In this document: positions 53,356 to 62,279 of the stretch, one piece after another
Position numbering within the stretch: the stretch's first letter is position 1
Layout of the letters: every line of letters starts with the position of its first letter
Source of the DNA: Hydractinia symbiolongicarpus
Taxonomy: Eukaryota; Cnidaria; Hydrozoa; Anthoathecata; Hydractiniidae
Length of the DNA: 64,000 nucleotides
NCBI RefSeq assembly: GCF_029227915.1
Contig: NC_079877.1
Span: 21,787,851 to 21,851,850 of the forward strand
Reading direction: 5' to 3'
Notes under the pieces: model-generated
What the model saw: the letters and a program-made list of their open reading frames with translations, nothing else
Told to the model about the DNA's origin: nothing
The model's database searches: none
Made by a program: the position numbers and the translations under genes

Positions 53356-54024
53356 ATGGCTGATACAATGAAGCTTTACCCAACTTTGCCGCCAAGTGCG
53401 CCTGAGCATGAGCCTGATCGCCTGGCGGCTCCGCAGGAGCAAGAAAGTCAGGTCTACAGACTAAAAAAGATCGAAGAAATTGAGCAGTACCTGCGGTCTG
53501 AGATCAAAGAGAGAGAAAAACTCTACAAAAAGTTCAAGCTTTGGGGGATGGGGCTTCGCTATGCTGATCATGGCATGATTGCTGTTACTGTCATCACCTC
53601 CGCAGCAGGTATTGCCACGCTTGCAACCGGATTCGGAGCCCCTATAGCAATTGGTCTTGAAGCCGCGGCTCTTGCAGTTGGCATAGGCCAAGTAGGTTTG
53701 AAGAATGCTTCCAAAAGGATACAGTATAAGGTGCACAAGCACGAATCCATCAAACTCCTAGCTGAATCAAAACTAGACACTGTAAACGATAAGATTTCCA
53801 GAGCGATCCAAGACGGTATAATTTCAGACGATGAGTTTACATGGATCATGCAGGAAAAACAGCGCTACATGGTACTCAAGGAGCAGATCCGACAACGAAC
53901 GAAAAAAGCTGTGAAATTCATCAACGATAATGAACGCGCAGAGTTGCTAGCACAAGGCAGGCAAGAAGCTAAAGATGAAATTTTTAAAAAACTGCAATCT
54001 GCGCAGTATGTCAGCGCTACTTAG
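53356..54024 (+). CDS. Helical membrane protein, intact inner copy
   Basis: 222 residues; ATG abuts the previous stop (GAATAAATG). The Pro-rich start (YPTLPPSAPEHEP) is followed by DRLAAPQEQE from a dispersed repeat, charged helices (QYLRSEIKEREKLYKKFKLW), a long hydrophobic Gly/Ala hairpin (VITSAAGIATLATGFGAPIA and on), a basic segment and a long charged helix. The homologue at 38321-38936 lacks the DRLAA stretch. Possibly a membrane-active or membrane-lining virion protein (inference). Confidence 0.7.
   Translation: MADTMKLYPTLPPSAPEHEPDRLAAPQEQESQVYRLKKIEEIEQYLRSEIKEREKLYKKFKLWGMGLRYADHGMIAVTVITSAAGIATLATGFGAPIAIGLEAAALAVGIGQVGLKNASKRIQYKVHKHESIKLLAESKLDTVNDKISRAIQDGIISDDEFTWIMQEKQRYMVLKEQIRQRTKKAVKFINDNERAELLAQGRQEAKDEIFKKLQSAQYVSAT
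53413..53442 (+). repeat. Dispersed palindromic repeat, coding copy
   Basis: GATCGCCTGGCGGCTC then CGCAGGAGCAAG, the fullest copy. In frame, adding about eight residues relative to the outer homologue. Confidence 0.85.
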
Positions 54025-54044
54025 AGTCTCCACCTGCTTACAAA

Positions 54045-54072
54045 GTCTAATATGTTGGTCAACATACTAGAC
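54045..54072. terminator. Palindromic hairpin between convergent genes
   Basis: GTCTAATATGTTG / CAACATACTAGAC with a 2-base centre, between the stop at 54024 and the end of the minus gene at 54067. Positional equivalent of 38272-38297. Confidence 0.75.
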
Positions 54073-54333
54073 GATCACTTCTCCCGTATCTTGATCTATG
54101 AGCAAGTCGCCATCATGTACGACACGTCGCTGTTTTTTAGCGAGATCCCTCAAATATTGAGCTAGATTTTTCTCCCATACAATTTTAGCACAAGGCTCGC
54201 AGTACGGTCCGTCCGTTTGTGTCGACGCATCCTTATACTTGACCTTGCGTATGGCCTCAATAAGGTCTATTCGCTTCAGCGTAGAGTACCCTTTGAGACC
54301 TAAGGCTTTAGCTTCTTGTCGCAGTTTGTCCAT
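54067..54333 (-). CDS. SAP-like small protein, inner copy
   Basis: 88 residues. N-terminal helices LRQEAKALGLKGYSTLKRID fit a SAP-type DNA-binding pair. DGPYCEPCAK gives one CxxC pair, then comes a basic helix (LRDLAKKQRRVV) and an acidic end. About half the residues match the outer copy at 38001-38276. Likely a DNA-binding accessory protein. Confidence 0.65.
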   Translation of the reverse strand: MDKLRQEAKALGLKGYSTLKRIDLIEAIRKVKYKDASTQTDGPYCEPCAKIVWEKNLAQYLRDLAKKQRRVVHDGDLLIDQDTGEVIV

Positions 54334-54366
54334 TTGTTTATGTGAACAGCGCCAGGCTTTCGTTAT

Positions 54367-54392
54367 TTTTGTGACTGTCTCCAGTCACAAAA
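54367..54392. terminator. TTGTGA-class hairpin
   Basis: TTTTGTGACTG / CAGTCACAAAA with a 4-base loop, just past the end of the minus gene at 54413 and before the next gene start. Confidence 0.65.
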
Positions 54393-54412
54393 GATTACTT
54401 TTTTTTGTCTTT

Positions 54413-54733
54413 TTAGTCTTCCACTTCCACAAGGTCGTAATCATAGTAAAATTGACCAGGATTCTTCGTAGATTGTTTCTTTCCCAGTGATTTGATGAAC
54501 ATCTGACCCGTTCGACCTATCAAAGCTTCTCTCAGTACACTCGTTGCCCATGCTCGAAATCGTTCACCATCACAATCGATCAATGTGATGACAGTTGCAT
54601 CACCTTTTTTGGTCTTGATCTCTTCAACATACTCAATTTTAAATATGATTCCAGTGGGAACATCACGCCACTTCATAATACTCTCGTGTTCTGATTTCAA
54701 GGCATCAAATTGTTCTGCAGATAGGAAAGGCAT
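54413..54733 (-). CDS. OB-fold-like small protein, probable ssDNA-binding
   Basis: 106 residues; ATG after ATAATAAAGAG. Beta-rich: KWRDVPTGIIFKIEYVEEIK, GDATVITLIDCDGERFRAWA, then FIKSLGKK and a C-terminal FYYDYDLVEVED. The strand pattern and acidic tail match small OB-fold ssDNA-binding proteins found in Polintons and related viruses, from memory. An acidic C-terminus that recruits replication partners is typical of such proteins. Confidence 0.6.
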   Translation of the reverse strand: MPFLSAEQFDALKSEHESIMKWRDVPTGIIFKIEYVEEIKTKKGDATVITLIDCDGERFRAWATSVLREALIGRTGQMFIKSLGKKQSTKNPGQFYYDYDLVEVED

Positions 54734-54783
54734 CTCTTTATTATAGATTTTTTAAACCCCAACCAGGATCAAAATACTGGACA

Positions 54784-55752
54784 TTACTTCCATAATTTAG
54801 ATATCTCGCGCTTTTCTTCCTCATCTACACACCAATTCCAAAATCGATCCGGATGCCACGCCACTGGCAGTACCTCATTCCATAGTTTTGCATAAAAATT
54901 ACGCTTGTGATGATGCCGCAGCAATTCATCATGAATGACATCAAAACCACGCAGCAATACAACAATCTCGATGTGACCATTTTCAGCTGCAAGTTCTAGA
55001 GCCCCATTAAACTCTGTCGCACCCCACTCTTTGCACAGTTTAACAATCTCGATGTGACCATTTTCAGCTGCAAGTTCTAGAGCCCAATTAAAGTCTGTCG
55101 CACCCCACTCTTTGCACAGTTTAACAATCTCGATGTGACCATTTTCAGCTGCAAGGTTCATGGCCCAATCAAAATCTGTCGCACCCCACTCTTTGCACAG
55201 TTTAACAATCTCGATGTGACCATTTTCAGCTGCACTTTCTAGAGCCCAATTAAAGTCTGTCGCACCCCATTCTTTGCACAGTTTAACAATCTCGATGTGA
55301 CCATTGAGAGCTGCAATAAGAATGGCCCTATTAAAGTCTGTCGCACCCCACTCTTTGCACAGTTTAACAATCTCGATGTGACCATTTTCAGCTGCATTTT
55401 GTAGAGCCCAATTAAAGTCTGTCGCACCCCACTCTTTGCACAGTTTAACAATCTCGATGTGACCATTGAGAGCTGCATTTCATAGAGCCCAATTAAAGTC
55501 TGTCGCACCCCACTCTTTGCACAGTTTAACAATCTCGATGTGACCATTGAGAGCTGCAAGTGCCATCGGCAAATCAAAGTCTGTCGCACCCCATTCTTTG
55601 CACAATTTAACAATCTCGATGTGACCATTTTCAGCTGCACTTTCTAGAGCCCCATTAAAGTCTGTCACACCCCATTCTTTGCACAGTTTAACAATCTCAA
55701 TGTGACCATTTTCAGCTGGAAGTTCCATGATTGCATTCTTGAACCAAGTCAT
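54784..55752 (-). pseudogene. Ankyrin-type repeat protein, one in-frame stop
   Basis: About ten 27-residue repeats (AAENGHIEIVKLCKEWGATD) that are almost identical at DNA level, then a unique tail (HHHKRNFYAKLWNEVLP, DRFWNWCVDEEEKREI). One TGA at 55482-55480 splits the frame after three repeats. Repeats of this kind occur in accessory genes of large DNA viruses, where they act in host interaction. The DNA identity shows recent repeat expansion or homogenisation. ATG follows AATAAAGAGAA, next to the terminal repeat. Confidence 0.8.
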
Positions 55753-55763
55753 TTCTCTTTATT

Positions 55764-55966
55764 ATGTTGTGACCCCAACCAGGGTCACAATATTGCGTTC
55801 GTACGAGAGTGCTGCAGCACAGCGGTAATTGTCCGCGGTATTGACCCTTTGCGCAGAGGATCAATATAGCGAGGAAACAGTGCTGTCTCAGACCCTTGAA
55901 AGTGGGGTTTTGAGTGAAAAACAGCGATAAGTCGAAAGTGTCCTAGAGAGCTCCACTTTCTATGTG
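55764..55966 (-). repeat. Inner Polinton right terminal inverted repeat
   Basis: Inverse of 38943-39146, including the TTGTGACC hairpin (55767-55790). Confidence 0.9.
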
Positions 55967-55972
55967 TCGGGT
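55967..55972. repeat. Target site duplication of the inner Polinton, right copy
   Basis: TCGGGT, as at 38937-38942. Confidence 0.8.
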
Positions 55973-56003
55973 GGTAAGCTTTTATAATCTCATCATTATT
56001 CAT

Positions 56004-56671
56004 TTATTCTATAACCAATTGGATGGTAATTCCAACGAACGAAATATTCTTATCGTGGTGATACTCGTCCGTGAGCATGAACTCGAGACGATCCGTCGAA
56101 CCTTTCAAGGGAAGGTATACAGGAGTATCAAAAGTCCACGTCAAGATGTCTCCCCATGCATTTTCTTTTGTTGGAAGTACGGCTAGTATCTTGGATTTTT
56201 TGCCATCCAGTAAGCAATCAACCTCATCTAACTGAAGACAAATAAGTCGTAACCTATGGTATATATCAGTCCTGTAGAATAAATCGTAGTCACCCTTCAT
56301 ATAGTATTTTTTACTGGGATCATAGAGTAGACCCAAGAGCTCTTGCAGTTGTCAATGAATCACCACCGTGTACCCGTCATTAACACGTAGACTGCAGAGT
56401 CCATTTTTCAGAACAAAAAGTTGTATCTTGCCTTGTGCCTGACTGTTGACGATACTCGCTAAATCCTCGATCTTGTACAACCCATTTATTATTTCAATTC
56501 TAGTAACCGTCTGATTGGGCCCTATCTTACGGATAGTAAATTCGTTGTCACTGTAGAGATTCAGCCATGTAGGCCGGATACTAATTTTTTTAGCGCTATT
56601 CTGGTGTCCTATCCTAGGTAGTCCTCAAAAATCGTGGGTTTACTGATATCAGTAATATAGAATTGCTTCAT
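56004..56671 (-). pseudogene. Outer Polinton penton-like protein, decayed
   Basis: Homologue of 52684-53355. It starts at the palindrome (ATG at 56671; MKQFYITDISKPTIFEDYLG), then has a TAG, a frameshift and a TGA near 56355. The last part is open (56004-56336; GLLYDPSKKYYMKGDYDLF). Confidence 0.85.
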
Positions 56672-56689
56672 CTTTCTTTAAGAAACATG
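56669..56689. promoter_or_regulatory. Outer copy of the divergent start-codon palindrome
   Basis: CATCTTTCTTTAAGAAACATG minus-side and plus-side starts again form both ends; one base shorter and one mismatch compared with 52665-52686. Confidence 0.75.
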
Positions 56690-57802
56690 AAGCAACTATA
56701 TTCTTACAACTCAAGAGCAAAATATGTTTCCAATCATGGCAGGTACCTGGAGCAGTTAAAGGGCTCGGATATTACGAACCAGGATATCGTTATTGACGCG
56801 AAGGGCTCCTGATTTAAAGTAAGGTTCCCTGATATCTTCGTGCACTATGTGTTTAGTAACCCTCCGATTAATGCTTGGAGGACCCACCCTTTCAGCCTCT
56901 GGTCAACACAATTGAACTTCGCTGTATTCGCTGCAACATCAGGTTGTGGGATATCCATGCAGCACCTAACGTCTCCATTACCCCTTGTTCGCTCTGTGTA
57001 TAGGTTCCATATCTATTTCCAAATTAGAAAAATACTAGAGGAACTCGAGGTATCGTTGCCTGACTCCTCCCGATTTAATTCGAAGAACAATCCGTTCAAT
57101 ATGGAAAAATTCAGGCAACTGGCACGTGAATTTGGAGTATCTCCAAATGAACACGATTTGAAAAATGAGACAATTTTTAGCTTCTGGCAAGCTACTCGCG
57201 AGGACTTCCCCGGTGCAGGACCTAGTTACTTCGATGAAAATTCATGGTCGAGGTGGATAATCGAGAAATCAGAGGGTTTAACTCGCATTGGTATAGAAAA
57301 GTTATTCCAAAGTGTTAGATATTACCCTTACCTCATGCTCGTGAGCCAAGCAAGCGCTTGGTCCAACATCATTGGGAATGATAGCTCCGCGATCGATGCC
57401 CAACGGCTATACCTGACGACATTCGAGGATATTGTCAAAAGGCCCAGCAACACAGGTACGGAGATCGGTGAGTTTGAGAACGTCCTGAAGTATGCGAGGT
57501 CGAAGGTAGATTATAGTGTTGCTCACTCGGTTTACATTATCCCAAGTGATATGAGCCTTCATATCGGGAACATTGCGAACTTCACGAATAAGATATTAAT
57601 TTGTCCGGACCATTTCAAGATTGGTATCAATCCCAATATTAACGCTCCGCATGCTGTTGCCAAGCCTATACCAAGGAAGCAAGTACATGATATACCCCTC
57701 CCTCCACCATCCTCCGAGGAAGCTGCTGTTCACGAGGATACACAAGCTATAGTTATCACGTTGGGAGTGGGACTGATACTCACATATATTTGGGGGAAGT
57801 AA
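56687..57802 (+). pseudogene. Outer copy of the conserved 375-residue protein
   Basis: 372 codons in one frame, interrupted by a single TGA at 56810-56812. Conserved blocks: LNFAVFAATSGCGISMQHL, RFHIYFQIRKILEELEV and VYIIPSDMSLHIGNIANF. It ends HEDTQAIVITLGVGLILTY, matching the inner tail. Confidence 0.8.
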
Positions 57803-57831
57803 GTCTGTGTTTTATCAACATACTAGACTTT

Positions 57832-59077
57832 TCATCTATTCTTCCCACTCCTTCTATTTCCCACGTAAGCCACCACGATACCTACAGCACCCGCCATGGC
57901 TAAATACAGATGTCTCGCTACAAATTCCACAACCTTGGCGGCTACCCTGAAAAAGAACGATACAATACTACCAATAATGCCAGGTAATGCAGCGCCTGCC
58001 TTATTTAAGGAACCGTCCTAATCTCTCCAATTGTTTTTGCACAAACCCTTTGCTACCACCAATTCCTACAGCTGATCCTGCTGCACCACTACCACCTGTT
58101 AGTGCTAGGACCAAGGTCGACACGAGCAAGCCAATGGCACTCACGATGCTTGCTATAGTTATTCCCTGCTCTTTGAAGAAATTGTTCAGCTTCTCCCGTA
58201 AGGATGTGTCGTTGTCAGCTATTTTCATCAGCGTTTCCTTAATCGCTTTCAGCTGACTGTGGATCTTAGAAGATAGTAAACCATGGGTTTCCTTGGTAAT
58301 ATCCCTCTGATCGCGTAGTCTCTTAAGATCCTCCTGTGCTTTGATAATGTCCTTATCCCAGATTTTATGTTGTTCCGTGGATACTCAAGATGTGGCCTTC
58401 TTGCTCTCGAGCCTTTTAATCTCTGCTTCTCTATCTCTGATCTGAGAATCATATAGTATTATTTTGGCTTCTAGCGTATTCACGTTGCCACTTAGCGTTT
58501 CAAGCTCGCGGTTAAACCCACGTCTCTCACGTTCGTCGCAGGCTGCGGTAAAGGAAGTATCCTCCATCAGGCTCCTCGCATCATCTATTACATTCTTTAG
58601 TAGCGGCAGCATCTCGATGTCATCCGTGTTATTCTCGATGACATCAATATCATTCAGGAGTTTTTGAGTTCTCATTTTACTGCCTTTGTTGGGTGTAACA
58701 TAGTCGGCAAAACCCATAGCTTGCAATCGCCCCACGCCTAACCTCCTCCGTATTTCGAAAAAACTCCTTAATTCACCATTTTGTTTCGTGAGCTCTACAC
58801 CATCGTAGGTAAGCTGATTACCTTCTATTGTAAAGTTATCGTAATACCTGGCATTCGGTTGCCCTAGCTTCCCACTAAGAGCTTCGTAGAAGCTATTAAC
58901 TTTTGATGTAAGTAGTTCATGCCTTGCCGTCGTGGTGTCACTTCGTGAAGGTGTTGCGGGTGTAGTGGGAATATCCTTGGGTCTAAGGATCTCGCTCTCG
59001 CTCCTGAACTCCTCAGGCTCCTCTGGAATATCCTTCTCTGGCGTAAAGTCTCCTTCATATCCTGGATTATCAGCCAC
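57832..59077 (-). pseudogene. Outer copy of coiled-coil/transmembrane protein, decayed
   Basis: Homologue of 50147-51422. The start codon is now GTG (after AAATAA), the first 230 codons are open, then stops and frame changes lie near 58385 and 58245. The membrane block EQGITIASIVSAIGLLVSTL remains at 58001-58228. Confidence 0.8.
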
Positions 59078-59106
59078 TTATTTCAACCACCAGCCTACCT
59101 AAATGA

Positions 59107-60512
59107 ATGTCTATTTTTGGTAAATTAGATCCGCATAAAGAATTAAAAATCATGTATGGGATGAAAGGGAAAAAACAAAGGGTGAAGGTATCGCACGTGC
59201 CATCCATAATTAACCAGAATGAAGATTTGTATGAGGACGTCCCTAACTTTAGTCAAAACGACGTAATTTTCCCCGGCTCAATCAAGTTGCTTTTTGACCT
59301 CGAGCTACAAGGGACTAATACCAAGCGTACTATTGTTTCAAACATAGGCAAAGCATTGGTACAAAATCTTAGAATAAGCTTAAATTCCAACGAAATTCAG
59401 AATATCGCCGATTTTAATATACTCGGGGTATATCGGGATCTCTGGATCTCAAATTTGACAGGGACAATAAATTGATCCTTGAGGGCATAAACCCTACCGA
59501 TGGAACTATTCGGAGCCTCTAAGTCAAAGCTAGTGAACATGTTGGAAATAATGAAGAGAAGGCCATCGCGACGGCCTACGGTAACACGTTCTGCATACCT
59601 CTTGGCTCCATGTTCGAGCTCACGAGGGATCTCCCGTTTTACCAGGCAGGTATTCACAACAGGCCCCAGTTTGTGATCCATTTTGCGCCCTACGGTGACG
59701 TGATCAAGGACTCTGGGACCCCAGCCTCAGGAAGCACGGCAGCCAAGGCAGCTGACGCTACATACAAGAGCAGTAATATCGCGCTCGAGTTTGATAAAGT
59801 GACCAACGAAGAATTGGCAGGTGCTATGATGTCGAGATACTCGAGATTGGCCCTGCCTTGCGAGCGTATACTTAGGAGCAAAGTGGTGACAATGAAGAAA
59901 GCTGACACAAGTTACAACCTGCAAATCGACACACCAGCGAAGAGCCTTAAAGGTGTGTTACTGCTATTTCAGGATCCCGGTATAGTTAAACCATATGCTG
60001 AAAATAATGAAAAATTCTACAACCCGATGATTGAGAAAATCTCGATCACTATTGAGGGTGAGCCCAATCAGCTCTATTCGAGCACCATGATGCCAAAGGA
60101 CCACCTAGAGCAAGTAGCGGGGCTCTTCGGATCCCATGATAGCATAGTCACGATAGGTCAGTTTTTTACAGAACGATATGGTTTGTTTGTCGACTTCAGA
60201 GCAACTAACGATCCCAGCCTACACGGGAGCGGGCAGCCTCTGCAAAGGCTCATTGACGGCATAACCCTGCATATGACGAAAAAAGCGGATGGCAATGGAG
60301 ATATTAGATGTTACGTGTATCTCTTAATGGATGCGCAATTAAACATCCTGGATGGTAGGTTCCACTCAGTGGTGTATTTCATATCAACAATTGAGAAAGC
60401 TCCAAAATTATCCGATTTTTATATCTCATCGAAGCAGCAACAAGACGGTGAACTCACATTCATAATCGGTTCCTTGGCCCTCCTCGGATTTGCGGCGTAC
60501 AAATGGTTGTAA
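59107..60512 (+). pseudogene. Outer major capsid gene, fused to a minor protein
   Basis: MSIFGKLDPHKELK start, then QRVKVSHVPSIINQNEDLYE. A frame change lies near 59460 and a stop near 59520. It is open again from 59610. After GRFHSVVY the frame runs directly into STIEKAPKLSDFYISS, which belongs to the separate protein at 48425-48823 in the inner element. So about 330 bp (capsid stop plus most of the minor gene) were deleted. Confidence 0.85.
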
Positions 60513-60540
60513 GGTCGTTTTTGACATCTAATATAAACAT

Positions 60541-60925
60541 GTCAAAGCATATTGTTAATCCGGAAGAAGCGACATCGACATCTATTACCAACCAGAACAT
60601 CTATGGATCGGAAGAAAAGCGATCAAACTACTCGTTGAGAGCTCTGGTCTTTCGAGGTATAAAGTGGTGAGGCCCCTGAGAACCAAAAAGGCTAGTGAAG
60701 TAGCGGAGATGCTCCGCGACATATACAAGGCCGGACCTTTGCGTTATCGGAGTATATTTTAATGCAAAAAGGGGTCAAAGTTCAAATCAAATGTGACGAA
60801 GCTGCTTGAAAGCAAAAGTTTCGAGATCAAGCGGGCAATCACCAAGTATCACCATACTTTCACGGCTTTTGTTGAAAGCTACAACAAGGTGCTTGCGGAG
60901 ATATTGTTCAAATCTCAGGATTGGC
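60541..60925 (+). pseudogene. Outer integrase remnant
   Basis: Starts MSKHIVNPEEA, then frame-shifted pieces LWIGRKAIKLLVESSGLS, KVVRPLRTKKASEVAEML and KYHHTFTAFVESYNK. Large internal deletions removed the first catalytic Asp region and the whole C-terminus. Confidence 0.8.
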
Positions 60926-61552
60926 GTTATCGATAACAACAATCTCTTCAGACTCAGGTAATTGAAACTTGATCCATCGCCTTTTCTGCGAAATACGACA
61001 TCTTTGTACGCGGGCGCAGTAATGCGGAAGATGATGATACCTATCGTCGTCAGGAGTAGTATGCTTGCGAAATATCATGATTACATTATCCTTGCCCGCA
61101 TCATTGGTATATGGCACATATCTCTGACGGAGTCCCGCAATTTCCAATGTTCGTAGATCTAACTGGTTCTCTCTTTCATGGAGGTCATCGTTAAGCATCG
61201 CCATAGCCAAATCCCTCTCCTCGATGGCCTCTTCTAATTTTTTAATACCTTTTAGCAACAACCATTTCATGGCATCAAGTGCCTTTGGTTTTCTTGAACG
61301 CGCACAAATCTCAAGAGCAGCATCCAATGTTATGAAAGCATCATGAGGAGTTTTAGTTTTTCCAAGGGGTTGGTTTGAAACCAACCCTATTTCATCGCGG
61401 GAGATGGTGGGAATATCCCGATATGACCCTGCAATCTTCTCAATCCCAAGAAATTTCCCGAGATCAGCACGTTTAAACATGGGTTTACCTTGTAGAAATA
61501 GAATTTCAATAGCTCCAGCAGGTAATGTGGTGTTAAATAAGGTAAGTGACAT
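60908..61552 (-). CDS. BRO-like protein of the outer Polinton
   Basis: 214 residues, intact; ATG after AAAATAAA. The N-terminal part has FLQGKPMFKRADLGKFLGI and FITLDAALEICARSRKPKAL. A coiled coil (RDLAMAMLNDDLHERENQLD) and a C-terminal module (DNVIMIFRKHTTPDDDRYHH) resemble a BRO gene with DUF3627-type tail. It is only distantly similar to the inner BRO (46414-47229), so the slot holds different BRO types. Its 3' end overlaps the convergent integrase remnant. Confidence 0.65.
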   Translation of the reverse strand: MSLTLFNTTLPAGAIEILFLQGKPMFKRADLGKFLGIEKIAGSYRDIPTISRDEIGLVSNQPLGKTKTPHDAFITLDAALEICARSRKPKALDAMKWLLLKGIKKLEEAIEERDLAMAMLNDDLHERENQLDLRTLEIAGLRQRYVPYTNDAGKDNVIMIFRKHTTPDDDRYHHLPHYCARVQRCRISQKRRWIKFQLPESEEIVVIDNANPEI

Positions 61553-61558
61553 TTTATT

Positions 61559-61762
61559 TTAAATAATGGTTCCAACCAGGGTGATCATTAGGACAGACAT
61601 GAATCCGAAAAAATACATGGTGTTCCTCTGATACCTTAACCTCTCCAGTGCATCCCTTAGCTCTTCATCAAGAGCCTCTATACTTCGTTCTAAATGCGGG
61701 ATGCGATCAAGCTCTTCGTGACAGGCTTTCAACTGATTTTCTAATATTCTGATGTATGACAT
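61559..61762 (-). CDS. Small tail-anchored coiled-coil protein
   Basis: 67 residues from MSYIRILENQLKACHEELD. Heptads run through RIPHLERSIEALDEELRDAL, then one C-terminal hydrophobic segment (YFFGFMSVLMITLVGTII). Looks like a tail-anchored membrane protein. The inner element has no equivalent here. Function unknown. Confidence 0.5.
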   Translation of the reverse strand: MSYIRILENQLKACHEELDRIPHLERSIEALDEELRDALERLRYQRNTMYFFGFMSVLMITLVGTII

Positions 61763-61779
61763 TTCTAGAACAGGCAAGA

Positions 61780-62279
61780 CCTGGCGTGCTCAAGCCTAAT
61801 ATACAAACAGGCATGTTTGGATTTTTTCAACTGGGCCTTGATCGACTCCAGGTCATCAATCATGTTTGTCTCTTCATCAGCTTGAGGTCTGACTTCTCAT
61901 GCGGATACCATAGAAACAACTGCTTTTTTTGTCGTCTTAAATTCTTCGGCAGCGCCGTATAACTCTGAGTCAAGAGCCATAGTGAGTGCCTTCGATGTCT
62001 ACCAGATATTGCCAACTCGAGCAAGGGCTGTCGTCGCTTATCCAGGCTCTGGTCCGCGATCAAATCGTCAACTACGAAGAGCGTGTTTTCACCAGCCAAC
62101 AGCGACGACAATTTTTTGATCCATTCGAACAGTTGGTCCTTCGGGTCAATTAGGAATACGTATGGGTCCTTTCAAGGCTTACCAAGCATCGCGTAAGCGA
62201 AAGTGAACCCAAGGTCCACGACACTTTCGTAAACCATGTCTATAATCTCATTCTGTTGAGGGGTAACATTTGAACTCAT
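61780..62279 (-). pseudogene. Fusion remnant: small hydrophobic gene joined to ATPase 3' part
   Basis: From ATG at 62279 (overlapping the previous stop) it reads QQNEIIDMVYESVVDLGFTF, equivalent to the gene at 44278. After a stop it continues as DPKDQLFEWIKKLSSLLAG and LAISGRHRRHSLWLLTQSY of the packaging ATPase. The deletion removed the Walker A region, so no ATPase can be made. Confidence 0.8.

Larger units (their letters stand above)
38943..55966 (+). mobile_element. Inner Polinton/Maverick (adintovirus-like) element, 17.0 kb
   Basis: Bounded by near-identical inverted repeats of about 204 bp and a TCGGGT duplication. It contains the Polinton core: polymerase B, packaging ATPase, retroviral-type integrase, major capsid and penton-like minor capsid, plus accessory genes (Fic, BRO, ankyrin, SAP-like, OB-fold-like). 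No adenain-type maturation protease was recognised. Base composition is visibly less AT-rich than the host DNA around it. Several core genes carry single lesions, so this copy is probably not able to move by itself. Confidence 0.9.

Noticed and set aside
54960-55740. Regular 81-bp repeats as a CRISPR or satellite array
   Set aside because: The units encode ankyrin-type residues in one frame with a unique protein tail. The context is eukaryotic and there are no spacers.
38938-55972. Five-base duplication CGGGT with perfectly equal element ends
   Set aside because: Possible, but TCGGGT on both sides gives the six bases known for Polintons and a continuous outer reading frame. The difference is one terminal base.
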